Of a stretch of DNA of 64,000 nucleotides, positions 1-9,435 are shown in pieces (position 1 is the first letter of the stretch; each line of letters opens with the position of its first letter). Made by a program: the position numbers and the translations under genes. The stretch is taken from contig NZ_CP010054.1 of NCBI RefSeq assembly GCF_000801315.1, positions 2,666,001 through 2,730,000 of the forward strand. The letters are read 5' to 3'. Source of the stretch: Hymenobacter sp. DG25B. GTDB taxonomy: Bacteria; Bacteroidota; Bacteroidia; Cytophagales; Hymenobacteraceae. The notes beneath the pieces were generated by a model. It made no database searches, was not told where the DNA came from, and was given only the letters and a program-made list of their open reading frames with translations.

Positions 1-330
1 CCCAAAGTGGTGCGCAATACCGCCGGCGAGGCCCTGTATTTTAGCCGGCACCCCTTGCCCTACCAGCGCCAGCAGGCGCAGGAAGCGTGGTTGGCGCATC
101 ATCTGTACTTCCGGCATATTGGCTTGTATGCCTACCGCCCGGCCGTGCTGGACGCCTTAACCCAACTTCCGCCGTCGGCCCTGGAGCTGGCTGAAAGTCT
201 GGAGCAGCTGCGGTGGCTGGAACACGGCTACCGCATTCAGACTGCCGAAACCGAAGTAGAAACCATTGGCATTGATACGCCGGAAGATGTGGAGCGGGCA
301 CGGCAGTATCTGGCGCAGCTATCTTCCTAG
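1..330 (+). CDS. kdsB: 3-deoxy-manno-octulosonate cytidylyltransferase, C-terminal part
   Basis: Partial gene, open at the left window edge; the frame runs from base 1 to the TAG at 328-330. The visible 109 residues match the C-terminal half of KdsB: an ALYFSR stretch, YFRHIGLYAYR, then LELAESLEQLRWLE and a closing IGIDTPEDVERAR helix, all standard for this family. KdsB activates Kdo with CTP to CMP-Kdo in the cytoplasm for lipopolysaccharide core synthesis, which fits a Gram-negative envelope. The N-terminal nucleotide-binding part lies outside the window. The next gene converges on it from the other strand. Confidence 0.9.
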   Translation, partial: PKVVRNTAGEALYFSRHPLPYQRQQAQEAWLAHHLYFRHIGLYAYRPAVLDALTQLPPSALELAESLEQLRWLEHGYRIQTAETEVETIGIDTPEDVERARQYLAQLSS

Positions 331-364
331 CAACTTACCTGCTGCAGGAACTGCGGAGAGGGAG

Positions 365-799
365 CTACTTCTCCTCTTCTTGCTGGCCTTCTTCTATAGC
401 AAGCCCGGCCTTGTTGGTCACGTGCTTCTCGGCCGTGATATGGCGCTCATCCTTCATTTCCTTGGAGAGAAAGAAGTTGAGGGCGGTACGAATAACGGCT
501 ATAGCTCCCAGCTTGCCTATTTGCTCCCAGGTTGGGGCAATGGCCGTGGAAAGAATATCGGCGCCTAACTGAAACTCCAGCGCCAAGGCCAGATACCGGG
601 CCAGCACCAGCCTTATGGCCGTAAAATTGGCGGTGCGCCGCTGCCAAAGTGCCACCACAAACAGCCGCCCCGCTACCAGAATACCCAGGCCAATAATGAA
701 GGCCCCAATCGTTTCAATACTCAGCTTCAGCCACTGTACGGCATTAAGTACCCAATTCTCGGCGAGCGTATGAACGGTAACGGGCTCCAGTAGCAGCAT
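365..799 (-). CDS. DUF1622 family membrane protein
   Basis: 144 residues. Two or three hydrophobic segments are visible (roughly residues 25-50, 68-85 and 95-112). The central stretch with LARYLALALEFQLGADILST, followed by an APTWEQIGKLGAIAVIRTALNFFL-type segment, is the signature of the DUF1622 family of small inner-membrane proteins. The C-terminus is short and acidic (EEGQQEEEK). Function is not established for the family. It is convergent with kdsB with a 34-base gap and has no obvious operon partner. Confidence 0.75.
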   Translation of the reverse strand: MLLLEPVTVHTLAENWVLNAVQWLKLSIETIGAFIIGLGILVAGRLFVVALWQRRTANFTAIRLVLARYLALALEFQLGADILSTAIAPTWEQIGKLGAIAVIRTALNFFLSKEMKDERHITAEKHVTNKAGLAIEEGQQEEEK

Positions 800-943
800 A
801 GTGGTTTGAGTTAGTAGGTGAAGTAGCAGCGTTTAGATTATCCTACCCGCCAAATTCACCTACGGTTTTCCAACCTGCACAGCTATTCTAAGCCCAGTAG
901 CGCTTTTCATTACGGAGAAACGCGCTGATGCTATTGGGTGAAA

Positions 944-1294
944 TCACCCACCAATTTTTTTCACCTTATAGCGCAAATCGGTGAGCACGGCCATGATCTT
1001 CTCCCGGAAGTCGCCCTGAATCAGGATTTCGCCGTCTTTGGCATTGCCGCCTACGCCGCACTTGGTCTTGAGCAGTTTGGCTAAGGTCTGCAAATCCTCG
1101 TCTTTCCCGATGAAGCCGGTAATTAAGGTAACCTGCTTGCCGCCCCGGGACTTTTTATCCAGCTGCACGCGCAGGTTCTGCTGCTGCGGGGGCAGCGTGG
1201 TGGCTTCCTCTTCCTGGTTGTACTGGTACTCAAAGTCGGAGCTGGTGGAGTAGACGATGCCGTCCCTTTCGCGCCGGTTTTTGTCGTTTTTCAT
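944..1294 (-). CDS. SUI1/eIF1-type translation factor (YciH-like)
   Basis: 116 residues from the ATG at 1292-1294; an upstream in-frame ATG at 1336 would add 14 residues without family character, so the internal start (MKNDKNRRERDG) is preferred. The C-terminal 75 residues are a SUI1 domain: RGGKQVTLITGF, a KLLKTKCGVGG motif, then DGEILIQGDFREKI. The N-terminus is charged and disordered-looking. Bacterial YciH homologues resemble eIF1 and may influence start-site fidelity or act as stress-related translation inhibitors; the exact role here is inferred from family only. Confidence 0.85.
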   Translation of the reverse strand: MKNDKNRRERDGIVYSTSSDFEYQYNQEEEATTLPPQQQNLRVQLDKKSRGGKQVTLITGFIGKDEDLQTLAKLLKTKCGVGGNAKDGEILIQGDFREKIMAVLTDLRYKVKKIGG

Positions 1295-1347
1295 CGGTAA
1301 TGATTTCTGAGAGTTGCCGCTTAATGGCAGCAACAATTACGTTCGTG

Positions 1348-2226
1348 TTAAACAGCTACTTCCAGGGCCAAAGGCAGTAGCTCTACTTCAAATTCGGTGT
1401 TTTCGCCCACATAGTCGCCATCTACGTGGAAGCCCAGCGGAGCGGCGGCGATTACGCGCACCTTATTGGAAGTATGGAAGGCGGCGGCCCCGGAGGTAGG
1501 CAGGTCGCCGAGGGCGAGGCCCAGGCCCACACGCACGGCCCGCAGCAGCGGCAAGGCATCAATCAGACACAAATCCAGCAGCCCGTCCCGGATATCGGCC
1601 AGCGGGGCTATGTAGGCGTTGTTGCCATACTGGGCGGCGTTGGCAAAGGCCAGCACGTAGCAGTCGGTGGAAAGCACTTTTTCGTTGAAGTGCACCTGCA
1701 CCGGCACCGGCCGGAAGCGGCGATACTCGCGCAGCGCTACCTGCACGTAGGTGGAGAGCCCGCGCGTGCCGGCCACCGCAAAGCATTTGCTTACGTGGGC
1801 ATCAAACCCCAAACCTGCCGTGCAGAAAAATTCCCGCCCATTGATGCGGCCCACATCCATGCGCTGAAAATCGGGCTCATTCAGGCGCTCAATTGCCGCC
1901 CGCAGCCCCAGCGGTATGTGCAGGTGGCGGGCCAGACCGTTGCCGGAACCGCGCGGCAGAATCCCCAGCGCGGCTGGCGTACCCAGCAGGCCGCGCCCTA
2001 CTTCGTTCACGGTGCCATCACCGCCCACGGCTACCACAATGCGGCAGCCGCTGTGGGCTGCCTGGCGGGCCAGCTGCACGGCGTGGCCGGCATATTCGGT
2101 GTGTAGTACTTCATACTCCACCGCCGCCGGGTTGAGGTAGCGCGCCAGCAGGGCCGGTATGTCCTGGCGGCGGTTGGTACCGGAAGCAGGGTTCAGAATA
2201 AAGCAGATGCGCAGCTTGGCAGACAT
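1348..2226 (-). CDS. YegS/DAGK-type lipid kinase
   Basis: 292 residues from the ATG at 2224-2226 (MSAKLRICF); an ATG 21 bases upstream is possible but adds no family sequence. The N-terminal diacylglycerol kinase catalytic domain has the nucleotide-binding core VVAVGGDGTVNEV (about residues 63-75) and the LGILPRGSGNGLARHL motif. The C-terminal half has the beta-rich DHVDGD-type end (FHVDGDYVGE). Such enzymes phosphorylate diacylglycerol or related lipids at the inner membrane. It precedes no obvious partner and lies downstream of gapA on the same strand, separated by a terminator. Confidence 0.85.
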   Translation of the reverse strand: MSAKLRICFILNPASGTNRRQDIPALLARYLNPAAVEYEVLHTEYAGHAVQLARQAAHSGCRIVVAVGGDGTVNEVGRGLLGTPAALGILPRGSGNGLARHLHIPLGLRAAIERLNEPDFQRMDVGRINGREFFCTAGLGFDAHVSKCFAVAGTRGLSTYVQVALREYRRFRPVPVQVHFNEKVLSTDCYVLAFANAAQYGNNAYIAPLADIRDGLLDLCLIDALPLLRAVRVGLGLALGDLPTSGAAAFHTSNKVRVIAAAPLGFHVDGDYVGENTEFEVELLPLALEVAV

Positions 2227-2287
2227 GAGTAAGGGTGGACAGGCCACGGGAAAGTAAAAACCAGGCAGCGCTCCGCCTCAAACATAA

Positions 2288-2315
2288 GAAAGCCCGCCCA
2301 AACGGGCAGGCTTTC
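2288..2315 (-). terminator. hairpin downstream of gapA
   Basis: A 7-bp GC-containing stem (GAAAGCC with GGCTTTC) plus additional pairing CGCCC/GGGC sits between the gapA stop and the lipid kinase start. It probably ends gapA transcription. A TATGTTTG -7-like element for the lipid kinase overlaps its left edge (2279-2286, minus strand). Confidence 0.6.
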
Positions 2316-2339
2316 CGGGTAATGAAGAAGCAGAACTGC

Positions 2340-3365
<1,026 letters not shown>

Positions 3366-3403
3366 TTAACGGCCCCGCCACGGGGCCTGATGCAAACGCG
3401 GAG

Positions 3404-3435
3404 CGAAGGTACAGGGCCCCGGTAACTTCGCCAAA
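3404..3435 (-). promoter_or_regulatory. Bacteroidota-type promoter of gapA
   Basis: On the minus strand, TTTG (3432-3435) is followed after exactly 20 bases by TACCTTCG (3404-3411), one mismatch from TAnnTTTG. Predicted start of transcription is near 3398, giving a leader of about 50 bases before the gapA ATG. Confidence 0.6.
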
Positions 3436-3601
3436 TCATTTGCGCACCATGTCTAAAATGGCAGGCGAATTTTCGCTTCCAGTAACGCTTTCCCACCTCT
3501 GCCGGGCTTGAAACAACGGATGAGCTGGCCGGTTTTGAAAAATTCCACGCTGAGAATCAGCCGTTTTTCTGCTGAAACATCATTTTTCTTGCAGCAGGCT
3601 A

Positions 3602-3631
3602 TTGCGCTCAAAGATTCGTCTTCTATCTTTG
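3602..3631 (+). promoter_or_regulatory. promoter of the tRNA-Glu genes
   Basis: TTG (3602-3604), a 19-base spacer, and a perfect TATCTTTG (3624-3631) match the primary sigma consensus of Bacteroidota. It ends 31 bases before the first tRNA-Glu. Confidence 0.7.
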
Positions 3632-3662
3632 CAGCACCAAATCGGAAATGGCCTCAGTATCT

Positions 3663-3734
3663 GGTCCGTTCGTCTAGGGGTTAGGACAGTAGATTTTCAT
3701 TCTACCAACAGGGGTTCGATTCCCCTACGGACTA
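3663..3734 (+). tRNA. tRNA-Glu (anticodon TTC), copy 1
   Basis: 72 nt cloverleaf. Acceptor GGTCCGT pairs with ACGGACT (first pair G-T), anticodon loop TTTTCAT-like reads TTC, T arm AGGGG TTCGATT CCCCT is complete. The 3' CCA is not encoded. Followed by a terminator at 3761-3796. Confidence 0.95.
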
Positions 3735-3760
3735 CTCGCCTTCCGCTTTGGCATTGGTTT

Positions 3761-3796
3761 AAAAGCCGCGCTGGTTTATCCCAGGGCGGCTTTTTT
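3761..3796 (+). terminator. terminator after tRNA-Glu copy 1
   Basis: AAAAGCCGC pairs with GCGGCTTTT around a loop that itself contains CTGG/CCAG, followed by a T run (3791-3796). It separates the two tRNA copies, so readthrough or a second promoter must serve copy 2. Confidence 0.75.
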
Positions 3797-3878
3797 ATCC
3801 AAACCGGAAATACAGCCCGCAACCGGCGGATTCGTTTTCCCGGTTTTTACTTGAAACGACGGAAACATCACCTTATCT

Positions 3879-3950
3879 GGTCCGTTCGTCTAGGGGTTAG
3901 GACAGTAGATTTTCATTCTACCAACAGGGGTTCGATTCCCCTACGGACTA
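3879..3950 (+). tRNA. tRNA-Glu (anticodon TTC), copy 2
   Basis: Identical over all 72 nt to copy 1, with identity continuing a few bases on both sides (TATCT before, CTC after). The spacer is otherwise unrelated. No clear -7 element of its own was found in the 80 bases before it, so it may depend on readthrough of the copy 1 terminator. CCA is not encoded. Confidence 0.95.
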
Positions 3951-3965
3951 CTCCCCGTCGTTTTT

Positions 3966-4003
3966 AAAAGGCCAGCTACCTCTTGCAGGTGGCTGGCCTT
4001 TTT
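3966..4003 (+). terminator. terminator after tRNA-Glu copy 2
   Basis: AAAAGGCCAGC pairs with GCTGGCCTTTTT, with extra pairing TACC/GGT-, and a T run at the end. Confidence 0.75.
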
Positions 4004-4211
4004 GCTTTTAGTGCTGTTATTCTTATTTAAGTGCTGGCGGGCCTTATACTGCCCTAACGGTTCCCGCATAGCATCAGAAAAAGATGCCTGATCAGCCGAA
4101 CAAATATTATTTTTTTGCTACCTATCCACAAAAAAATCAGGGTTGTACGTAGGACTGTGGAGAAAGGGTTAAAGTTTTTTCGGCTGCTGAGGCCTTTCCT
4201 TCGTACCCTTT

Positions 4212-6410
4212 ATGGATTACCAATTTCAACAGCGTATGTCCAGAACCATTATTGTATCTAACCGCTTACCCACCAAAGTACAGCGCACCGAAGATGACCT
4301 GACGTTCCAGCCCAGTGAAGGTGGCCTGGCCACCGGGCTAGGGTCCATTTATAAGCGTGACGGCAATGTGTGGGTAGGCTGGCCCGGATTGGTAGTGGAC
4401 AATGAGACCGAAGAAGCATACGTGCAGGAGCAATTGCGACCTGACAGCATGGTACCCGTATTCCTGACGGAGGGAGAAATCAAGGACTTCTACGAAGGCT
4501 TCAGTAACTCCACGCTCTGGCCTACCTTCCACTATTTTGCCCAATACGCCACCTACGAGCAACAGCACTGGGACGCCTATGTGGCCGTGAATGAGAAATT
4601 CTGTCAGGCCGTGCTGGAGCAGGCCGGCCCCCACGATACCATCTGGGTGCACGACTACCAGCTGCTCCTGCTGCCGGAAATGCTGCGGCGCGCCCGCCCC
4701 GAGGCCACCATTGGCTTCTTCCTGCATATCCCCTTCCCCTCCTATGAGCTGATCCGGGTGTTGCCCTGGCGTAAGGAGCTGTTGCAGGGTATGCTGGGAG
4801 CCGACTTGATTGGCTTTCACACGTTTGGCTACATGCGCCATTTCCTCAGCGCGGTGTCACAGCTGCTGGGGTATCCCTCCCAGAACGGGCAGATTGAAAC
4901 CCCAACCCGGGCCGTGCTGGTAGATGCCTTCCCCATGGGCATTGATTATAACCGCTATGCCCGCGCCGCCGCCTCTAAAGCCGCCGAGCAGCACGAAGAC
5001 GCTTACCGCGAAGCGCTAAAGGAGGTGCGCGTCATTCTCTCTATTGACCGGCTGGATTACACCAAGGGCATTGCCCAGCGCCTGCGCGCCTTTGAGCTGC
5101 TGCTGCAGCGCTACCCCGAGTGGCGTGAGCAGGTAAGCCTGATTATGGTGGTGGTACCCTCCCGTGACCAGGTGCCGCAATATGCCTCCCTGAAAGAAGA
5201 AATTGATGAGCTGGTGGGCCGCATTAATGCCCAGTACCGCACCATTACCTGGAACCCCATTCACTACTTCTACCGCTCGTTTCCCCTGGAAGAGCTGGCC
5301 TCGCTCTACCGACTGGCCGAGGTGGCGCTGGTAACGCCCATGCGCGACGGCATGAACCTGGTGGCCAAGGAATTTATTGCCAGCAAAGCCAACCAGCGCG
5401 GGGTGCTTATTCTAAGCGAGCGGGCCGGTGCCGCCCGGGAGCTGTCTGATGCGCTTATTATTAACCCCACGGATATGGGGCAGCTGGCTGAGTCTATGCA
5501 CGATGCGCTGGTAATGCCTGAGGATGAGCAGATTCAGCGGATGACGGCCATGCAGGATCTGGTGCGGCAGTATAATGTATTTGCCTGGACCAAGCTCTTT
5601 ATGGGCCGGCTGACTTACAGCAAAATCAAGCAGAACACGCTGGCCACCGAAATGCTGGATGCTTCCGTGCTGGGCCGTCTGCAGGAGGATTACCTGGCGG
5701 CCAACCATCGGCTGCTGCTGCTGGACTATGATGGCACGCTGGCTCCCTTCCACCCCGACCCGCAGCGCGCCCAACCCGACCAGGAGCTGCGCCTGCTGCT
5801 GCGCGCCCTCACCGACAACCCGCAGAACCGCGTGGTCATCATCAGCGGCCGCGACCGAACCACCCTGGAGAAATGGCTGGGACATTTACCGCTTGATTTT
5901 ATTGCCGAGCATGGCGTATGGCTGCGCCGCGCCGGCGAGGACTGGAACCTGTTTCAGGCCCTGCGCAACGACTGGAAACGGGAGATAAGACCTATTCTGG
6001 AGCTATATGTAAACCGCACGGCCGGCTCTTTTATCGAAGACAAGGATTACTCCCTGGTGTGGCACTTCCGCCGTGCCGATGCCGACCTGGGGGCCATGCG
6101 CGCCCGGGAGCTGCTCAGCCACCTGTCTTTCATGACCACCAACACCGACCTGCAGGTGCTGGAAGGCAACAAGGTGGTGGAAATCAAAACCGCCGGCATC
6201 AACAAAGGCTCGGCCGCGGCCCGCTGGCTAACCGCTGAACAGCCCGACTTCACCCTGGCCATCGGCGACGACCGCACCGATGAGGACACGTTCCGGGCCC
6301 TGCCGCCGGAAGCCTATACTATTAAAGTAGGCGCCGGCGTCCGTTCCCTGGCCCGATACCATATCCAGGGAGCCGTAGACGTCAGAAGGCTGCTGCGTAC
6401 GTTGCTGTAA
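4212..6410 (+). CDS. otsAB: bifunctional trehalose-6-phosphate synthase/phosphatase
   Basis: 732 residues from the ATG at 4212; a second ATG at 4236 ([12 protein letters not shown]) is equally good because OtsA proteins usually begin there. Residues about 10-480 are the GT20 synthase: [31 protein letters not shown], the donor-binding DRLDYTKGI near 280 and GMNLVAKEF near 383. Residues about 500-732 are a HAD-type phosphatase with DYDGTLAPF near 505 and [10 protein letters not shown] near 686. Together they convert UDP-glucose plus glucose-6-phosphate to trehalose in two steps in the cytoplasm. The fusion resembles yeast and some bacterial TPS/TPP proteins. A strong terminator follows. A GH15 enzyme lies two genes on. 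Confidence 0.93.
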   Translation: MDYQFQQRMSRTIIVSNRLPTKVQRTEDDLTFQPSEGGLATGLGSIYKRDGNVWVGWPGLVVDNETEEAYVQEQLRPDSMVPVFLTEGEIKDFYEGFSNSTLWPTFHYFAQYATYEQQHWDAYVAVNEKFCQAVLEQAGPHDTIWVHDYQLLLLPEMLRRARPEATIGFFLHIPFPSYELIRVLPWRKELLQGMLGADLIGFHTFGYMRHFLSAVSQLLGYPSQNGQIETPTRAVLVDAFPMGIDYNRYARAAASKAAEQHEDAYREALKEVRVILSIDRLDYTKGIAQRLRAFELLLQRYPEWREQVSLIMVVVPSRDQVPQYASLKEEIDELVGRINAQYRTITWNPIHYFYRSFPLEELASLYRLAEVALVTPMRDGMNLVAKEFIASKANQRGVLILSERAGAARELSDALIINPTDMGQLAESMHDALVMPEDEQIQRMTAMQDLVRQYNVFAWTKLFMGRLTYSKIKQNTLATEMLDASVLGRLQEDYLAANHRLLLLDYDGTLAPFHPDPQRAQPDQELRLLLRALTDNPQNRVVIISGRDRTTLEKWLGHLPLDFIAEHGVWLRRAGEDWNLFQALRNDWKREIRPILELYVNRTAGSFIEDKDYSLVWHFRRADADLGAMRARELLSHLSFMTTNTDLQVLEGNKVVEIKTAGINKGSAAARWLTAEQPDFTLAIGDDRTDEDTFRALPPEAYTIKVGAGVRSLARYHIQGAVDVRRLLRTLL

Positions 6411-6425
6411 GCTGGTAAAACACAG

Positions 6426-6466
6426 AAAGAGCCGGGTACCTACTCACGTGGGTACCCGGCTCTTTT
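6426..6466 (+). terminator. terminator of the trehalose gene
   Basis: A long perfect stem (AAAGAGCCGGGTACC with its complement at 6450-6465) with a nine-base loop ending in TTTT, 16 bases after the otsAB stop. Confidence 0.85.
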
Positions 6467-6546
6467 CGTACCCTGGTGCAGGGTTTGCTTTTTCATCGTA
6501 GCGGGGTTTGCCGTAGCTTGCGGCTTTTATCAGGCCCTAAATACGC

Positions 6547-7269
6547 ATGCCCCAACTTCAGATAGATGACTTGCAGGTGGAAGTGGTGCGCAAGAATATC
6601 AGGACCCTGCGGCTGAGCGTGCATATGCCCGATGGCCGCGTGCGGATATCGGTGCCGCTACGCACCCCGGAAGCCGCTATTCGGGAGCTGGTAACGGCCC
6701 GCCGCGCCTGGATTCAGAAGCACCAGACCAACTTTGCCGCCCGCGAGCAGCCCCGGCAGCTCGCCTACGTATCGGGCGAGCGGCATGCTTACCAGGGCCA
6801 GGCATATGAGTTGCGCGTGCACCCCAGCACCGGCCCGGCGCGGGTGGTGCTGCAGGATCAGCAGTTTCTGGACTTGTATGTGCGGCCGGATAGCACCCCG
6901 GAACAACGCGCCCTGGTGCTGGCTGGCTGGTACCGCCAGCGCCTGCGGGAGCAGCTCCCGACGCTGCTGGGAAAGTGGCAGCCGGTAGTGGGCGCGCAGG
7001 CCAGCGCGTGGGCCATTAAGAAAATGAAAACCCGCTGGGGCACCTGCAACATTCAGGCAAAGCGCATCTGGCTGAACCTGGAGCTCATCAAGCGCCCCCT
7101 GCCCTGCCTGGAATACGTGGTGGTGCATGAGCTCACGCACCTGCATGAGCGCTACCACAACGCCCGTTTCTGGGGTTTGATGGATGCGTTTATGCCCGAC
7201 TGGCGCCAGCACAAAGCAGAGCTGAACCGGGTGCATCTCCGCAACAACCCCGGCGCGGATGCGTGCTGA
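6547..7269 (+). CDS. YgjP/DUF45-type zinc metallopeptidase
   Basis: 240 residues. The C-terminal half carries the zinc motif HELTHLHE (H194, E195, H198) followed by RYHNARFW, and the preceding KMKTRWGTCN block, which together define the YgjP-like (UPF0758-unrelated, DUF45) family. The N-terminal half is a beta-rich region with LRLSVHMPDGRVRISVP. The biological substrate is unknown. A possible promoter lies at about 6488-6519 (TTTTTC, 19 bases, TAGCTTGC). It stands alone between the otsAB terminator and a gene-less inverted repeat. Confidence 0.85.
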   Translation: MPQLQIDDLQVEVVRKNIRTLRLSVHMPDGRVRISVPLRTPEAAIRELVTARRAWIQKHQTNFAAREQPRQLAYVSGERHAYQGQAYELRVHPSTGPARVVLQDQQFLDLYVRPDSTPEQRALVLAGWYRQRLREQLPTLLGKWQPVVGAQASAWAIKKMKTRWGTCNIQAKRIWLNLELIKRPLPCLEYVVVHELTHLHERYHNARFWGLMDAFMPDWRQHKAELNRVHLRNNPGADAC

Positions 7270-7352
7270 CCGGAACACTTTTCAGAGTTAGAAAACCGTC
7301 CGGCTAAGTACAGCCAACGTATACCGCCGCGTGGGGAAGCCGCAATAATATT

Positions 7353-7404
7353 GTCATGCAGAGCGCAGCGAATCGGCGTGAAGCTTCGCTGCGCTCTGCA
7401 TGAC
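7353..7404. repeat. gene-less inverted repeat, REP-like
   Basis: Two perfect 20-base arms (7353-7372 and 7385-7404) around a 12-base loop, beginning GTCATGCAGAGCGCAGCG. The core GTCATnCnGAGnGCAG recurs at 40819, 41271 (inverted), 47218 and 47271. It lies between convergent genes and may also end transcription, though it has no T run. Confidence 0.8.
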
Positions 7405-7418
7405 GTTTCCAGGTATTG

Positions 7419-9203
7419 CTACAGGAAATTGGGCTGGTCCAGCTTTTTGGCAATGCGGTAGGCGGCATTCACCAGGCCCACATGGCTATAGGCCTGCGGG
7501 AAGTTGCCCCACTGGGAGCCGGTGCGGGCATCTACGTCCTCACTGAGCAGGCCCAGATGGTTGCTGTAGGTGATGAGCTTTTCAAACTCCCGAATGGCAT
7601 CCTGGGTGCGACCCACGCAGGCCAGCGTTTCTACATACCAAAAGGAGCAAATGAGGAAGGTAGTCTCGGGGGTGCCAAAATCATCGGGGTGGCGGTAGCG
7701 GTAGAACAGTCCTTCAGGCGTCATCAGCTCGGCTTCCAGGGCGCGCAGATGCTTGTGGGTCCGCTCGGAGTTAGGGTCGAGGTAGCCCATCATAATCAGC
7801 TGCAGGGTGCTGGCATCCAGGTGCGGCGAGCCGATGGCATTGGTGTACACGCCCCGTTCCGCATCATAGCACTGCTCTATTCTGGCAGCCGCTTTGTGCA
7901 TCAGTTCCGTTGCCAGCGCTTCCATATCGGCATTGCCCAGGGCTTTGGCCACTTTGCGGGCGGCGTTGCTTCCGGCCCAGTGAAACAGGTACGTGTAGCA
8001 ATGGTACTGCGCAATGTGCCGGAACTCCCAGAGGCCGGCATCGGGCTGGTCCATGGTGGCTTCTATACGGTGCAGGGCCTCGTATACCAGACGGGTTGGG
8101 TTGGTGCGCTCCGGGTCAATGAAGCGGCAGTCGACGTACAGCGGCAGCAGGGCCACCAGCACCTGCCCGTACACATCGTTCTGAATATGGGTATAGGCAT
8201 CATTGCCAATGCGCACGGGCTGGTTGCCGAGATACCCGGCCAGTGGCAGTTCCTGCTCCGTTAACTCGGAGGCCCCGCTGATGCCGTACAGCGGCTGGTA
8301 CTTGTCTTTTACCTTGGTGGAGATGTTAGCGATGTAGTGGAAATACCGCTCCATCTCCTCAAAGTGGCCGATGTTATTGAAGGAGGTGAGCGTGTAATAC
8401 GTGTCGCGCATCCAGCAGTAGCGGTAGTCCCAGTTGCGGGTACTACCGGGGGCCTCGGGCAGAGAGGTAGTGCTGGCCGCTATAATGGCGCCGGTGTCTT
8501 CGTACTGGTGCAGCTTAAGGGCCAGGGCCGAACGGATAACGGCTTCCTGATGAAAGTTGCTGATGCTGGTGCTTTTCACCCATTTGCGCCAGTACTCAAT
8601 GGTGCTGCGCAGGAACCGCTCGGCGGTGCTTTCCAGAGACGCCTCCAGGGGGGCGCCGTAGGTGAGCACCAGGTAGCGGGGCTCGTTCAGCACAAAATCC
8701 TCGCCTTCCAGAATATAAGTCAACGGAATATCGGTGGTGAGCCGGATTTCCTCATCCAGCCCCAGAAAGGCAATGTGGTTGGAGCTGCGCCGGCGGTTGA
8801 GCTGCGTCTCGCCGTAATGGCCCACAGGGTTGCAGCGCACCCGCACGCGAGGCGAGCCGGCCAGGGGTTCCAGCTTCCGAATCAGCATCAGGGGCTTATA
8901 GTACCGCTCGTACTGCGGAAAGCGCGGGGCAAAGTCCGTGACCCGGTAGCGGCCTTCGGCGGTTTCAATTTCCGTGCAGAGCACATTGGTGTTTTGCAGA
9001 TAATACTGCCGCGAGTGGTACTCTCCGGCAGTGACGGGCAGTACGCTGTACTCGCCGCCTTTGTCGGTGTCCAGCAGGTCGCCAAAGACAAAGCTGCTGT
9101 CGAAGCGCGGCCAGCACATCCAGGCCACTGAAGTGTCTCTGCGAATAAGGGCCAGAAAGGCGCAGTTGCCAATCAGCCCCATATCATAGGTATGTTTTGC
9201 CAT
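7419..9203 (-). CDS. glycoside hydrolase family 15 protein
   Basis: 594 residues. The N-terminus (YDMGLIGNCAFLALI, then WMCWPRFDSSFVFGDLLD) and the catalytic barrel features NWDYRYCWMRDTYY and WGNFPQAYSHVGLVNAAYR near the C-terminus are characteristic of the cytoplasmic GH15 group that includes glucoamylases, glucodextranases and bacterial trehalases. No signal peptide is seen. Substrate cannot be fixed from sequence: alpha-glucans or trehalose are plausible, and the otsAB gene nearby makes a trehalose or compatible-solute link attractive but unproven. It is transcribed alone, towards the inverted repeat at 7353. Confidence 0.88.
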   Translation of the reverse strand: MAKHTYDMGLIGNCAFLALIRRDTSVAWMCWPRFDSSFVFGDLLDTDKGGEYSVLPVTAGEYHSRQYYLQNTNVLCTEIETAEGRYRVTDFAPRFPQYERYYKPLMLIRKLEPLAGSPRVRVRCNPVGHYGETQLNRRRSSNHIAFLGLDEEIRLTTDIPLTYILEGEDFVLNEPRYLVLTYGAPLEASLESTAERFLRSTIEYWRKWVKSTSISNFHQEAVIRSALALKLHQYEDTGAIIAASTTSLPEAPGSTRNWDYRYCWMRDTYYTLTSFNNIGHFEEMERYFHYIANISTKVKDKYQPLYGISGASELTEQELPLAGYLGNQPVRIGNDAYTHIQNDVYGQVLVALLPLYVDCRFIDPERTNPTRLVYEALHRIEATMDQPDAGLWEFRHIAQYHCYTYLFHWAGSNAARKVAKALGNADMEALATELMHKAAARIEQCYDAERGVYTNAIGSPHLDASTLQLIMMGYLDPNSERTHKHLRALEAELMTPEGLFYRYRHPDDFGTPETTFLICSFWYVETLACVGRTQDAIREFEKLITYSNHLGLLSEDVDARTGSQWGNFPQAYSHVGLVNAAYRIAKKLDQPNFL

Positions 9204-9435
9204 AAGGTATCAGGGTAATAATCTGCCTTTTACCGCAAAAGCCAGCTTATAAACCGGTTCAGGTTGTACTAGTGCCCGGCTGTTGAGGTTGTCTTTTAGG
9301 TGGAATTGGCTTGACCGGGCGCTGAAAATCACCGCATAAAGAATAAATAGAAGATGTTTCTTTTTAAATTATTCTAATATTTAATTATATTTATTAAACC
9401 AGGTTTTGGTGTATGGCCCCACTTTATGCTACCGT

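Noticed and set aside
3663..3950. Two identical 72-base direct repeats that could look like a short CRISPR or repeat array
   Set aside because: Each is a complete tRNA-Glu cloverleaf with anticodon TTC.
9406..9435. Upstream ATG as the start of the L,D-transpeptidase
   Set aside because: The ten extra residues are polar and would precede the signal peptide; the ATG at 9436 gives a normal signal sequence.
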